Below are positions 35,519-44,212 of a DNA stretch of 64,000 bases, piece after piece. The translations under genes were made by a program, and so were the position numbers. The first letter of the stretch is position 1; each line of letters starts with the position of its first letter. The stretch comes from Pseudomonas citronellolis. Lineage in GTDB: Bacteria; Pseudomonadota; Gammaproteobacteria; Pseudomonadales; Pseudomonadaceae. The stretch spans positions 103,062-167,061 of the forward strand of contig NZ_FOLS01000014.1 of the NCBI RefSeq assembly GCF_900112375.1, given 5' to 3'. Under the pieces are notes generated by a model. That model was not told the origin of the DNA and did not search any database. It worked only from the letters and a program-made list of their open reading frames with translations.

Positions 35519-37891
35519 TCAGAAGTCGTACTTGGCGGTGAGCATGTAGCTGCGCGGAGTGCCGTAGGTGTCGGTGGAGCCCCAGTAGATGTCGTAGCCG
35601 ATGGCCGAGTAGTAGGTGCGGTCGAACAGGTTGTCGACGTTCAACTGCAGGTCCAGGTGCTCGTTGGCGCGGTAGCCGGCCACCAGGCCCGCGATGGCAT
35701 AGCTGCCCTGCTCCACCCGGTAGCGGCTGCCGTCGGCGAGGTCCACGTCGTTGTAGATGCGGCTCTGCCAGTAGAGGCTGCCGCCGACGCGCCATTTCTC
35801 CAGCGGGCCCTGCAGGTGATAGAGGCTGGTGAGCTTGAACAGCCGCTCGGGGGTATCGGTGCTGAAGCGCTGGCCTTCGTTGGCCGGGTCGGCGTCGTGC
35901 TTGTAGCGCGCACGGGTGTAGGTGAAGCCGGCGCCCACCTGCCAGTACTCGCTCAGCGCGCCCTGCAGTTCCAGGTCCAGGCCCTGGCTGCGCACCAGCC
36001 CGGCCGCCTCGTAGCAGGACTCGGACGGGAAGGTCGGGCAGGCGCTCTGGTCGTCCAGCAGGCTGGCGCGGTTCTTCTGGTCGATCTGGAAGACCGCGGC
36101 GCTGGCGTTGAGTGCGCCGTCGAAGTACTCGCCTTTCACGCCGATCTCGTAGTTCTTGCCCTCGATGGGCGCGAGCAGCGCGCCGCCGGTGTCCTTCTGC
36201 GTCTGCGGCTGGAAGATGTCGGTGTAGCTGGCGTAGAGCGAATGGTGTTCGTCCAGGTCGTAGACCAGGCCGGCGTAGCGGGTGACGTTGCGCACCACCT
36301 TGTAGTCGGCGTCGCTCTTGCGGTCGTCGTACTCGTACCAGTCCAGGCGGCCGCCGAGGATCAGCTTGAGCGGGTCGGCCAGGCTGAAGCGGCCGGTGAG
36401 GTAGCTGCCTTCCTGGGTGGTGACGTCATGCGCCTTGTAGGAACGGATGAAGTCGGGTTTCGCCGCGCCGATGGGGATTATGCCGCCGCCGCTGTAGTTC
36501 TGCGTGGTGCGGTCGGTTTCGCGGCGGCTGACGCCGGCGACGATCTCGTGCTCGCGGTCGAACAGCCGCACCGGCCCGCTGGCGTACAGGTCGAAGGCGT
36601 TCTGGTCTTCGTCGTAGCGGCCCTGGTAGGCCTGGTGGTAGAGGTCCAGGGCCGTGTCGCGGCGCAGGTAGGTGCCGGAGAACAGCCCGTCCTGCGACGC
36701 CGCCATGGCGGCCAGGCGCAGCGTCCAGCCATGGTCCAGGCGGTGCTCGAGGTTGCCGAACAGGGTGTTGGTCTTCTGCTCCTTGTTCTCCCAGTCGCTG
36801 CCCGGATAGGTGGAACGCGGCAGGTCCAGGTGATGGCCGTCGACGCCCAGCGGCAGGCCGCCCCAGAACAGGTTGGTCTTGTCCTCCTGGCGCGAGAAGC
36901 CCAGGGTCAGGGTGGTGTCCTCGCCCAGGTCCGCCTCGCCGACCGTGTAGAACAGCCCGTGGTCCTGTTCTTCCTCGTCGCGGAAGCTGTCGGCGTCGCG
37001 GTAGGAGCCGACCACGCGGCCGCGCAGGGTGCCGCTGTCATTGAGCGGCCCGGAGGCGTCGAGTTCGCCGCGGTAGTCGTCCCAACGGCCGGCGGCGCCG
37101 GTCAGGCTGACCTGCGGGGCGCTGGTGGGCCGCTTGCGCACCATGTTGATCGCCGCCGAGGGGTTGCCGCTGCCGGTGACCAGGCCGGTCGCGCCACGGA
37201 TCACCTCGACGCGGTCGAACATCGCCAGGTTCGGTTGCACCCCGATGGTCCAGCCCTGGTAGGCGCTGGGCAGGCCGTCGTACATCACGTTGTCGATGTC
37301 GAAGCCGCGTGCGCTGAACGAAGGGCGGCCGGGGCCGTCGGCATGGCTGAGGAACAGGCCGGGGGTGTACTGCACCACGTCGGTGATGCTGGTCATCGCC
37401 TGGTCGTCCATGCGCTGGCGCGTCATCACGGTGACGGCCTGGGGCGTCTCGCGTATCGACAGCGGCAGGCGGGTGGCGGTCTGCATGTCGCCGGTGGTGT
37501 AGGAGCCGCTGTGCTCGGTGGTGGCGCCCAGGCCCTGGCCGGTCACGGTGGTGCTGCCCATTTCCAGCGCGCTGTCGGTGGGCGCGGGTTCCACGCTGTA
37601 GGCGCCGCTGGCGGTGACCTTCAATTGCAGGCCGCTGCCGCGCAGGGCACGCTCCAGCGCCTGCTCGGCGCTCAGCTCGCCGTGGATGGCCGGAGCGCGC
37701 TTGTCGCGGACCAGGGCCGGGTCCAGGGAAATCACCTGGCCGCTCTGCCGGGCGATGGCGTTGAGCGTCTCGGCCAGGCTGGCGGCGGGCAGTTCGAAGT
37801 GCAGGCGCTGGCCGTTGGCGGCGAACGACTGCGCACTGGCGACGGCCAGGACGAGGGTGGTGGCGAAGGCGCGGGGCCAGGGTGTGGGCAC
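35519..37891 (-). CDS. TonB-dependent ferric siderophore receptor with STN domain (FpvA/PupB-like)
   Basis: Outer-membrane receptor of 790 residues: signal peptide (MPTPWPRAFATTLVLAVASA, cleaved near SFA), STN domain (about 30-105, LAETLNAIARQSGQVISLD), TonB box region near TTVTGQGLG, plug (RLPLSIRETPQAVTVMTRQR, VIRGATGLVTGSGNPSAAIN) and barrel ending LTAKYDF. The plug sequence is that of FpvA/FoxA/PupB-type receptors, usually for pyoverdines or ferrioxamines; the ligand cannot be named. It is the last gene of a fecI-fecR-receptor set, 89 bp after fecR. Confidence 0.93.
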   Translation of the reverse strand: MPTPWPRAFATTLVLAVASAQSFAANGQRLHFELPAASLAETLNAIARQSGQVISLDPALVRDKRAPAIHGELSAEQALERALRGSGLQLKVTASGAYSVEPAPTDSALEMGSTTVTGQGLGATTEHSGSYTTGDMQTATRLPLSIRETPQAVTVMTRQRMDDQAMTSITDVVQYTPGLFLSHADGPGRPSFSARGFDIDNVMYDGLPSAYQGWTIGVQPNLAMFDRVEVIRGATGLVTGSGNPSAAINMVRKRPTSAPQVSLTGAAGRWDDYRGELDASGPLNDSGTLRGRVVGSYRDADSFRDEEEQDHGLFYTVGEADLGEDTTLTLGFSRQEDKTNLFWGGLPLGVDGHHLDLPRSTYPGSDWENKEQKTNTLFGNLEHRLDHGWTLRLAAMAASQDGLFSGTYLRRDTALDLYHQAYQGRYDEDQNAFDLYASGPVRLFDREHEIVAGVSRRETDRTTQNYSGGGIIPIGAAKPDFIRSYKAHDVTTQEGSYLTGRFSLADPLKLILGGRLDWYEYDDRKSDADYKVVRNVTRYAGLVYDLDEHHSLYASYTDIFQPQTQKDTGGALLAPIEGKNYEIGVKGEYFDGALNASAAVFQIDQKNRASLLDDQSACPTFPSESCYEAAGLVRSQGLDLELQGALSEYWQVGAGFTYTRARYKHDADPANEGQRFSTDTPERLFKLTSLYHLQGPLEKWRVGGSLYWQSRIYNDVDLADGSRYRVEQGSYAIAGLVAGYRANEHLDLQLNVDNLFDRTYYSAIGYDIYWGSTDTYGTPRSYMLTAKYDF

Positions 37892-37980
37892 GGGATTCTC
37901 CTGAGAATGTGTCTTGTTTCAGGAGTTAGGTGCGATGGCGCGAAAAAACCGGACAGCCATGCGGCAAATTTTTTCGTCCT

Positions 37981-38928
37981 TCACTCGCGAAGGCCGACCA
38001 GGGTCAGCCAGGGGCCATAGCGCTCGATGCGCAGCGGCAGGGTCTCGCCCAGCGCGGCGAGGGCGCGGGCCGGCTGGTCCAGCGGGAACACGCCCTGCAC
38101 CCGCAGCTGCCGGGCGCGCGGCTCGACGCGGATGTAGCCGCGCAGGTACGGACGCAGTGCGTCGATCACCGCCTCCAGCGGTTCGTCGGCGACGCTCAAC
38201 TGGCCGTTGAGCCAGTCGGCGCGGCGTGCCTGGCCGCGCAGCGGCTGGATGCCATCCGCCTGCAGCAAGGCGCCCTCGCCTTCGCGCAGGTCGCGCCAGT
38301 CCTGCCTGCCCGGCAGGCTGACGCGCACCGAATGCTCCAGCACCACCACGCGGGTGTCGGCGGCTTCCTGGCGCACCAGGAAGCGCGTGCCCAGCGCCCG
38401 CGCCTCGCCCTGGGCGGTGCGGACCACGAAGGGCCGCGCGGCGTCCGCGGCGACCTGCACGACCAGTTCGCCACGGCGCAGCAGGATCAGCCGCTGGCTG
38501 GCGTCGAAGGCGATGTCCACGGCGCTCTCGGCGTTGAGGTAGAGGTGGCTGCCGTCGGCCAGGACGAAGTCGCGGCGCTCGCCGGTGCCGGTGCGCAGGT
38601 CGGCCAGCAGGGCGCGCCCGGGCGTGCTGCGTGCGCCCAGCCAGAGGCCCGCGCCGAGCAGGCCGAGGCCGGCCAGGCCGCGCAGCAGGTCGCGGCGGCC
38701 GCCGTGCTGGCGCAGCAGCAGCTCGCTGGCGCCGGGCAGCCGGCGCAGTCTGTCGTAGGGGCTGCCAAGGCCGCGTTGCAGGCGCGCCCAGGCCTCGGCG
38801 TGGGCCGGGTCGCTGGCCAGCCAGGCGTCCAGCTGGCGTTGCAGTTCGGCGTCGGCGTGGCCGGCGCGCAGCCGCACCATCCAGTCGATGGCCTGCTCGC
38901 CGGCCGCATCCAGGCGCATGCCGCTCAT
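37981..38928 (-). CDS. FecR-type anti-sigma/signal protein
   Basis: A 315-residue inner-membrane regulator for the second system: N-terminal DUF4880 (EQAIDWMVRLRAGHA), a membrane segment near 83-100 (LLRGLAGLGLLGAGLWLG) and periplasmic FecR domain (TGTGERRDFVLADGSHLYLN, VRTAQGEARALGTRFLV). The start overlaps the sigma gene stop by 4 bp (ATGA). It is expected to read the occupied state of the receptor's STN domain. Confidence 0.92.
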   Translation of the reverse strand: MSGMRLDAAGEQAIDWMVRLRAGHADAELQRQLDAWLASDPAHAEAWARLQRGLGSPYDRLRRLPGASELLLRQHGGRRDLLRGLAGLGLLGAGLWLGARSTPGRALLADLRTGTGERRDFVLADGSHLYLNAESAVDIAFDASQRLILLRRGELVVQVAADAARPFVVRTAQGEARALGTRFLVRQEAADTRVVVLEHSVRVSLPGRQDWRDLREGEGALLQADGIQPLRGQARRADWLNGQLSVADEPLEAVIDALRPYLRGYIRVEPRARQLRVQGVFPLDQPARALAALGETLPLRIERYGPWLTLVGLRE

Positions 38929-39440
38929 GGCACCAGCTCATTGAGGTAGATCTGCCGCAGGGCCTGCTTCATGTAGCGGCCCACGGTGCGTTCCGACACC
39001 CCCAGGCGGTGGCCGATCTCGGCGTAGCCCAAGCCGTCGAGCTGGCTGTAGAGGAAGGCCTGCTTGACCTCCTGGGGCAGCCCGCTGAGGCTGCGGTCGA
39101 CCAGGCTCAGCGCCTCCAGCAGCAGGGCGCGTTCTTCCGGCGATGGCTCCAGGGCCTCGGGCTGGCCGGCCAGGTAGTCGAGGTAGGCCTGCTCCAGGCG
39201 CCGGCGGCGGTGGCGGTCGTAGACCAGGCGGCGGGCGATGGTCGACAGGTAGGCGCGCGGTTGCTGGATGCCCTGCGGGTCGACGCGGGCGGCGAGCAGC
39301 TGGCAGAAGGTCTCGGCCGCGGTGTCCTCGCTGTCGGCGCGGTTGCCCAGGTAGCGCTGCACGTGCAGCAGCAGCCAGCGGTGGTGATCGCTGAAGAAAC
39401 ATTCCAGCTTGCTGGAGTAGGTGCCGGACACGGGCGTCAT
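38925..39440 (-). CDS. FecI-type ECF sigma factor
   Basis: A 171-residue iron-starvation sigma factor; region 2 about 15-85 (FFSDHHRWLLLHVQRYLGN, AETFCQLLAAR) and region 4 about 115-165 (LPQEVKQAFLYSQLDGLGY, EIGHRLGVSERTVGRYM). ATG 39440 chosen; a TTG 15 bp upstream has no better ribosome site. A Fur-box-like palindrome lies immediately upstream. Confidence 0.9.
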   Translation of the reverse strand: MTPVSGTYSSKLECFFSDHHRWLLLHVQRYLGNRADSEDTAAETFCQLLAARVDPQGIQQPRAYLSTIARRLVYDRHRRRRLEQAYLDYLAGQPEALEPSPEERALLLEALSLVDRSLSGLPQEVKQAFLYSQLDGLGYAEIGHRLGVSERTVGRYMKQALRQIYLNELVP

Positions 39441-39454
39441 CCCAGGTATGCGCA

Positions 39455-39477
39455 AATAAGAATGCTTCGCATTCTAT
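39455..39477 (-). promoter_or_regulatory. Fur-box-like palindrome upstream of fecI
   Basis: AATAAGAATGCTTCGCATTC followed by TAT: arms AGAATGC/GCATTCT are a perfect 7 bp dyad with the AT-rich look of Pseudomonas Fur boxes. It is 15 bp from the fecI start. Confidence 0.65.
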
Positions 39478-39544
39478 AGATCCCGGGCCCCGGCCGGCAA
39501 TTGGCCCCTGGCGGCAATTTGCTGCACTTCCAGGGCTCGGCTAG

Positions 39545-39559
39545 TGTCCTACGAGGACA
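39545..39559. promoter_or_regulatory. Inverted repeat upstream of the dodecin gene
   Basis: TGTCCTACGAGGACA has perfect 6 bp arms and lies 41 bp before the dodecin start, in the region shared with divergent fecI. Possible operator or small hairpin; the binding protein is unknown. Confidence 0.4.
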
Positions 39560-39600
39560 TTCAGCACTGTGCGCCGCCGGGCGCGCTCAAGGAGAAGCCG

Positions 39601-39816
39601 ATGTCGAACCATCACACCTACAAGAAGATCGAGCTGGTCGGGTCTTCGCGCACCAGCATCGAGGACGCCATCAACAACGCCCTGGCCGAGGCCTCGAAGT
39701 CGTTGAAGAACCTGGAATGGTTCGAGGTGGTGGACACCCGCGGGCATATCGAGAACGGTGCGGTGGGGCATTACCAGGTGACGCTGAAGGTCGGCTTCAA
39801 GATCGCCGACAGCTGA
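39601..39816 (+). CDS. Dodecin (flavin-binding storage protein)
   Basis: A 71-residue dodecin: small beta-alpha-beta-beta protein that assembles into hollow dodecamers binding FMN/FAD or CoA. Typical family sequence: [25 protein letters not shown], with the flavin-stacking Trp in [14 protein letters not shown] and C-terminal [11 protein letters not shown] (quoted in parts). Start ATG 39601, preceded by AAGGAGA. Followed by a terminator-like hairpin. Confidence 0.95.
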   Translation: MSNHHTYKKIELVGSSRTSIEDAINNALAEASKSLKNLEWFEVVDTRGHIENGAVGHYQVTLKVGFKIADS

Positions 39817-39867
39817 CCGGCATTCGCCGCCGCGCGCCCGCGGGCCGGGGCGCCGGGGGCTTTCGGG

Positions 39868-39890
39868 GGCCGCCGCGGGGCGGCCGTTTT
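39868..39890 (+). terminator. Terminator downstream of dodecin
   Basis: GGCCGCC, loop GCGG, GGCGGCC, then GTTTT: GC-rich stem with a short T run 52 bp past the dodecin stop. Confidence 0.65.
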
Positions 39891-39932
39891 CACGGGCCCA
39901 GCGGGCCCTTCTCAACGCAAGGAGCACCAGTC

Positions 39933-40157
39933 ATGAAGAAAGTGTTGTTGGCCGCCGGCCTGCTGGCCATGGCGGGCAGCGTCCTGGCCGCCGGCAAGCC
40001 GTGCGAGGAGCTCAAGGCCGAGATCGACGCGAAACTCCAGGCCAAGGGCGTCTCGGGCTACACCCTGGAGGTCGTCGACAAGGGCGCGGGTGGCGCTCGT
40101 CAGGTGGTCGGCACCTGCGAGGGCGGCAGCAAGGAGATCGTCTATTCGCGGCACTGA
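39933..40157 (+). CDS. Small exported DUF1161 protein (paralogue 1)
   Basis: A 74-residue exported protein: signal peptide MKKVLLAAGLLAMAGSVLAA, then about 54 residues with two conserved Cys (KPCEELKAEIDAKLQAKGV, VVGTCEGGSKEIVYS) that may form a disulfide. DUF1161 proteins are of unknown function; homologues include PA0039-type proteins in P. aeruginosa. AAGGAG precedes the ATG. A close paralogue follows 121 bp downstream. Confidence 0.88.
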   Translation: MKKVLLAAGLLAMAGSVLAAGKPCEELKAEIDAKLQAKGVSGYTLEVVDKGAGGARQVVGTCEGGSKEIVYSRH

Positions 40158-40173
40158 AGCCGCCGCGGGACCG

Positions 40174-40200
40174 CGAAGGGGCGCCATTGGCGCCCCTTCG
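40174..40200 (+). terminator. Hairpin between the two DUF1161 genes
   Basis: CGAAGGGGCGCC-ATT-GGCGCCCCTTCG, a perfect 12 bp stem 16 bp after the first DUF1161 stop. It lacks a long T run, so it may be a weak terminator or a 3'-end stabiliser. Confidence 0.7.
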
Positions 40201-40278
40201 TCGTTGGGCACTCTGTCGCCGCCGCGCTGTCTCTCGTTAGGATAGGGCGCCCCGTGGTGGGGCTGACGAGGGAATGCC

Positions 40279-40518
40279 ATGACCGTGAGCAAGTTCGCCG
40301 TGCTGATGCTGGCCCTGGCCTGCGCGGGCGCCGCCCAGGCGAAGACCAAGCCGTGCGAGGAACTCAAGGCGGAGATCGAGACCAAGATCCAGTCCGCCGG
40401 GGTGACCGCCTACACCCTGGAGATAGTCACCAACGCCGAGGTGAAGGACCCGAGCATGGTGGTCGGCAGCTGCGAGGGCGGCACGCGCAAGATCATCTAC
40501 CAGAAGAACGACGACTGA
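40279..40518 (+). CDS. Small exported DUF1161 protein (paralogue 2)
   Basis: A 79-residue paralogue of the preceding gene: signal peptide MTVSKFAVLMLALACAGAAQA, then KPCEELKAEIETKIQSAGV and VVGSCEGGTRKIIYQ, with the same two Cys. The core is nearly collinear with paralogue 1, so the pair arose by tandem duplication. Unknown function; periplasmic. Convergent with the next lipoprotein gene (10 bp apart). Confidence 0.88.
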   Translation: MTVSKFAVLMLALACAGAAQAKTKPCEELKAEIETKIQSAGVTAYTLEIVTNAEVKDPSMVVGSCEGGTRKIIYQKNDD

Positions 40519-40528
40519 GCCGCCCGGC

Positions 40529-40963
40529 TCAGAACAGCCCGCAGTCCATCCGCCCCTGGAAATCGGTCTTGGCCACCAACTGGCCGTTGGCGTCGGTGAG
40601 CAGGGCCAGGGCCTTGCGCAGTTGCGGGCGCACTTCCAGGCGGTAGCGCTGGCCGGGGGCGAAGTTGTCGTAGGTCAGCCATACGCGGCAGGTGATCTGC
40701 GTGGTGTTGTCGCTCATCGCCAGGCCGCCGCCGCCACCCCCGGGAATCTCGTACTGGTAGCGCACTTCCAGCTCGTGCTTGCCCGGCGGCACCTGGAAGA
40801 AGCGGCCGTCGCGCAGCACCTGCTTGTCCAGGCGCTCGGCGAGCAGGGTGTTGGCCGGCTGGGTGTAGAGGTCGACCCAGGCCAGTTGCGGGTCGTGGGC
40901 CGGCAGCGGGCCGGCGCAGGCGCTCAGCAGGGCCGGCAGGAACAGCAGCGGGAGTTTGCCCAT
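40529..40963 (-). CDS. Small lipoprotein (paralogue A)
   Basis: A 144-residue predicted lipoprotein: lipobox LLSAC with lipidated Cys16. The mature part begins with a low-complexity segment and contains AWVDLYTQPANTLLAERLD, a central PPGKHELEVRYQYEIPGG with a six-Gly run, and FAPGQRYRLEVRPQ. It is a diverged paralogue of the next gene (41030-41455): the blocks PGxHELxVRYQ and GQRYRLE are shared. No known function; it resembles PEGA-like cell-envelope lipoproteins. Confidence 0.78.
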   Translation of the reverse strand: MGKLPLLFLPALLSACAGPLPAHDPQLAWVDLYTQPANTLLAERLDKQVLRDGRFFQVPPGKHELEVRYQYEIPGGGGGGLAMSDNTTQITCRVWLTYDNFAPGQRYRLEVRPQLRKALALLTDANGQLVAKTDFQGRMDCGLF

Positions 40964-41029
40964 GGCGGTGTCGCTCGAAGCGGGGAATCCGCCCAGCATA
41001 CGCCCTGGGCGGCGCCGCGGCGCGTTCGC

Positions 41030-41455
41030 TCAGACCTTCTCGCAGCGCCCGGTGCGGCCGCGGGCGATTTCATTGGCCTGCTGGTCGTACAGCCGCGCCC
41101 AGGGATAGAAGCCGATGCTGCCGGTCTCCAGGCGGTAGCGCTGGCCGGCGCCGAAGTCCTTGTACTTGAGGGTCAGCTGGCAGTCGCGCCACATCGCCTC
41201 GGAAACCGCGGCCTCGGAGCCGATGTTCTGCGGCTCGACCTGGAACTGGTAGCGCACGCGCAGCTCGTGCTGGCCGGGGTCGACTTCGAAGTAGCGGGTG
41301 CTGTGCCAGGGCTGGTCGTCCACCTGCAGGGCCGAGAGGTCGCTCTGGCCGTTGGTGTCGAGGTCGATCCAGGCACGGTTGGGGTCGGGTTGCGGCAGGA
41401 TCAGCGAGCAACCGCTCAGGACGAGCAGGCCGGTGGCGAGCAGCAGCGGGCGCAT
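41030..41455 (-). CDS. Small lipoprotein (paralogue B)
   Basis: A 141-residue predicted lipoprotein with lipobox LSGC (Cys16) and the same core as paralogue A: AWIDLDTNGQSDLSALQVD, DPGQHELRVRYQFQVEPQN, FGAGQRYRLETGSIG. An additional Cys pair (DCQL, GRCEKV) is present. Ends with a positively charged tail. Located 66 bp upstream of paralogue A on the same strand, divergent from the aminopeptidase gene. Function unknown. Confidence 0.78.
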   Translation of the reverse strand: MRPLLLATGLLVLSGCSLILPQPDPNRAWIDLDTNGQSDLSALQVDDQPWHSTRYFEVDPGQHELRVRYQFQVEPQNIGSEAAVSEAMWRDCQLTLKYKDFGAGQRYRLETGSIGFYPWARLYDQQANEIARGRTGRCEKV

Positions 41456-41523
41456 GGGTACACTCCAGGGTGGTCTTGTTGTGTCGGCAGCGGCGGTTAG
41501 GGGCCTGTGCTAATGTGCCGCGC

Positions 41524-42615
41524 ATGCCCGCCCGCCTGTGTATTGCGTTTCTCGACCGCCGATTGCCCCGCTGGGTTCCCTGCCTGGCATTCTTCCTGCT
41601 GGGCGGTTGTTCCACCGCCGGCTATTACAGCCAGTTGGGCAACGGCCAGTTGCAGTTGCTGGCGGCCCGCGAGCCGGTGGCCGAGGTGGTCGCCGACCCC
41701 GCCCGCGACGCCAGGCTGCGCCAGCGCCTGGCGCTGTCCCAGGAGGCCCGCGCCTTCGCCAGCGCCGAGCTGGCCCTGCCGGACAACCGCAGCTACCGGC
41801 TGTACAGCGATATCCACCGGCCCTACGTGGTGTGGAACGTGTTCGCCACGCCGGAGCTGTCGCTGCAGCCGCTCACCCACTGCTTCCCCATCGCCGGCTG
41901 CGTGGCCTACCGCGGCTACTACGCCGAGGCCGGCGCCAAGGCCGAGGCGCAGCGCCTGAAGGCGCAGGGCTGGGACGTCTACGTCGGCGGCGTGGAGGCC
42001 TACTCCACCCTCGGCTGGTTCGACGACCCGATCATCAGCAGCATGCTGCGCTGGGACGACCAGCGCCTGGCCGAGACGCTGTTCCACGAGCTGGCCCACC
42101 AGCGCTTCTACCTGCCCGGTGACACCGCCTTCAACGAGTCCTACGCCAGCTTCGTCGAGCAGGAGGGCGGCCGCCGCTGGCGCGCCTTCCGCGGCCTGCC
42201 GCCGGAGCAGGCCAGCCGCGTGCGCCAGCGCGAAGGCTTCACCCGCCTGGTGCTGGACACCCGCGAGCGCCTGAAGGAACTCTACGCCCGCGACCTGCCC
42301 GAAGCCGACAAGCGCGCCGCCAAGGCCGCCGAGTTCGAGCGCCTGCGCCGCGACTATCGCGCGCTGTGCCAGCGCGAATGGGCCGGCAAGTGCCCCTACG
42401 ACGCCTGGGTGAACGGCCCGCTGAACAACGCCAAGCTGCTGCCATTCGGCCTCTACGACCAGTGGGTGCCGGCCTTCGCCACCCTGCTGCGCCAGGTCGG
42501 CGGCAACTGGCCGGCGTTCTATGCGCGGGTCGAGAAGCTCGGCGCGCTGCCCGCGGAAGAGCGCCAGGCGGCGCTGGAGCGACTGAAAACCGGCGAATTC
42601 GTCAGCCTGCGCTAG
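41524..42615 (+). CDS. Putative zinc aminopeptidase lipoprotein (paralogue 1)
   Basis: A 363-residue protein of the putative aminopeptidase family (Pfam Aminopep, COG4324). Signal with lipobox LLGGC (Cys29), so probably membrane anchored. Metallopeptidase motif HELAHQ at 188-193 with Glu189 as catalytic base; further conserved blocks TAFNESYASFVEQEGG and NGPLNNAKLLPFGLYDQWVPAF. Conserved Cys pair in THCFPIAGCVAYRG. Substrate unknown. A close paralogue follows 85 bp downstream. Confidence 0.85.
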   Translation: MPARLCIAFLDRRLPRWVPCLAFFLLGGCSTAGYYSQLGNGQLQLLAAREPVAEVVADPARDARLRQRLALSQEARAFASAELALPDNRSYRLYSDIHRPYVVWNVFATPELSLQPLTHCFPIAGCVAYRGYYAEAGAKAEAQRLKAQGWDVYVGGVEAYSTLGWFDDPIISSMLRWDDQRLAETLFHELAHQRFYLPGDTAFNESYASFVEQEGGRRWRAFRGLPPEQASRVRQREGFTRLVLDTRERLKELYARDLPEADKRAAKAAEFERLRRDYRALCQREWAGKCPYDAWVNGPLNNAKLLPFGLYDQWVPAFATLLRQVGGNWPAFYARVEKLGALPAEERQAALERLKTGEFVSLR

Positions 42616-42700
42616 CCTCACCCGTAAAGAGTCGATTTTTTGACTTCGCGCGGGCCGCCATGGCCCCCCTGCCCCGGGTCAACGGGCATGGAGGTGCGCC

Positions 42701-43756
42701 ATGGGCTTCGTCCATCGCGCCTTGGCCTGCCTGGGCCTGCCGTTGCTGGTGGCCTGCGCCGCCGGGAGCTACCAGGAGCAGTTGCACGAGGGCCAGCGGG
42801 AAGTGCTGGCCAACGCCCTGCCGGTGGCCGAGGTGCTGGCCGACCCCGGCACCGACGCGCGCACCCGGCGCCTGCTCGCCGCCGCCGTGGCCGCCCGCGA
42901 CTTCGCCAGCCGCCACCTGGACCTGCCGGACAACGCCAGCTACCGCCGTTACGCCGACCTGGGCCGGGACTACGCGGTGTGGAACCTGTTCGCCACCGAC
43001 GAATTCTCCCTGCGGCCGCGCGACCGCTGCTTTCCCCGCGCCGGCTGCGTCAGCTACCTCGGCTTCTACGATCCGCATGCCGCCCGGCGCGCGGCGGCCG
43101 AGCTGCAGCGCCAGGGCCTGGACACCTGCATAGGCGCGGCCGCGGCCTTCACCATTCCCGGGCGCGAGGATGCGCCGATCCTCAGCACCATGCTCGGCGA
43201 CGAGGCGCACCAGGCCGAGCTGATCTTCCACGAGCTGGCCCACCAGCGCCTGTACCTGCCCAGCGACAGCGCCTTCAACGAATCCCTGGCGGTCTTCGTG
43301 CAGCGGGAGGGGCTGCGCCAGTGGCTGGCCTCGCGCGGGCAGCCGCTGCCGACGGAGGCGGGGCCGCGGCAGCGCGAGGAGCTGGCGGCCCTGGTGCTGG
43401 CGACGCGGGCGCGGTTGCAGGCGCTCTACGCCAGCGGCCTGCCGCCGGAGGCCATGCGGGCGCGCAAGGCCGCCGAGTTCGAGCGACTGCGTAGCGAATA
43501 CCGGCGGTTGGTAGCGCAGCGCTGGGGTGGCAAGGGCCTGTTCGACGGCTGGATCGACGGGCCGCTGAACAACGCCACGCTGCTGCCCTTCGCGCTCTAC
43601 GACCAGTGGGTGCCGGCCTTCGCCGCGCTATACCGCCAGGTCGACGGCGACTGGCCGGCGTTCTATGCCCAGGCCGCAAGGCTCGGCGCGCTGCCCGCGG
43701 CGCAGCGGCAGGCGGCGTTGGAGCAGCTTGCGGATGGGCGGTTTCGGTGGTTGTGA
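42701..43756 (+). CDS. Putative zinc aminopeptidase lipoprotein (paralogue 2)
   Basis: A 351-residue paralogue of the preceding gene, with lipobox LVAC (Cys19), HELAHQ at 177-182, SAFNESLAVFVQREG and DGPLNNATLLPFALYDQWVPAF. The whole lengths align, so it is a tandem duplication with considerable divergence in the N-terminal half. GGAGG precedes the ATG. It is the last of three neighbouring duplicated gene pairs. Confidence 0.85.
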   Translation: MGFVHRALACLGLPLLVACAAGSYQEQLHEGQREVLANALPVAEVLADPGTDARTRRLLAAAVAARDFASRHLDLPDNASYRRYADLGRDYAVWNLFATDEFSLRPRDRCFPRAGCVSYLGFYDPHAARRAAAELQRQGLDTCIGAAAAFTIPGREDAPILSTMLGDEAHQAELIFHELAHQRLYLPSDSAFNESLAVFVQREGLRQWLASRGQPLPTEAGPRQREELAALVLATRARLQALYASGLPPEAMRARKAAEFERLRSEYRRLVAQRWGGKGLFDGWIDGPLNNATLLPFALYDQWVPAFAALYRQVDGDWPAFYAQAARLGALPAAQRQAALEQLADGRFRWL

Positions 43757-43781
43757 GGCATGCCTGCGCCTAGGCGATCTT

Positions 43782-43854
43782 CGTAGGATGGGTTGAGCTT
43801 GCGAAACCCATCGGGCCGGGGTGATGGGTATCGCTTCGCTCAACCCATCCTACG
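43782..43854. repeat. Family B palindrome
   Basis: Almost identical to the copy at 7944-8016 (CGTAGGATGGGTTGAGCTTG to CAACCCATCCTACG), 25 bp after the second aminopeptidase stop. Confidence 0.85.
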
Positions 43855-43924
43855 ATGGCGTTTCTCCTGTGCCTGCAGGAGCGGTTGCATTGGTGGTGAG
43901 GGGCTGGGGGCTCCATCCTCACCC

Positions 43925-44178
43925 CGTAGGAGCGGATTTATCCGCGATTTCGCCGGCAGGGCCGGCGCTGGGCCTATCGCGGACGGAGTCCGCTCCTACG
44001 CCACCCCCACCCGCGTAGCTTCCCTGTAGGAGCGCGCCCTGCGCGCGAAATCGCGGGCAGGGCGCGCTCCTACCCTACGGACGGGCACGGCTTCTCGTAG
44101 GAGCGAGGGGGACGCCTAGTTCTTGCTCGCGAACAAATGTGGTGCCATGCGGTTCGCGAGCGAGCTCGCTCCTACGAA
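43925..44178. repeat. Cluster of REP variants, one interrupted by a short insertion
   Basis: 43925-44000: inverted REP variants (GTAGGAGCGGATTTATCCGC and CGGACGGAGTCCGCTCCTAC). 44026-44073: doublet like 8036-8085. 44096-44131: GTAGGAGCGAG and CTTGCTCGCGAAC separated by GGGGACGCCTAGTT, a 14 bp insertion in the middle of a REP. 44152-44178: inverted REP. They fill the 456 bp between the aminopeptidase and 3-hydroxyacyl-CoA dehydrogenase genes; no gene is seen. Confidence 0.8.
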
Positions 44179-44212
44179 GAGCGGTTCGGCGCAGCCTGTA
44201 GGACAGTTGTTC

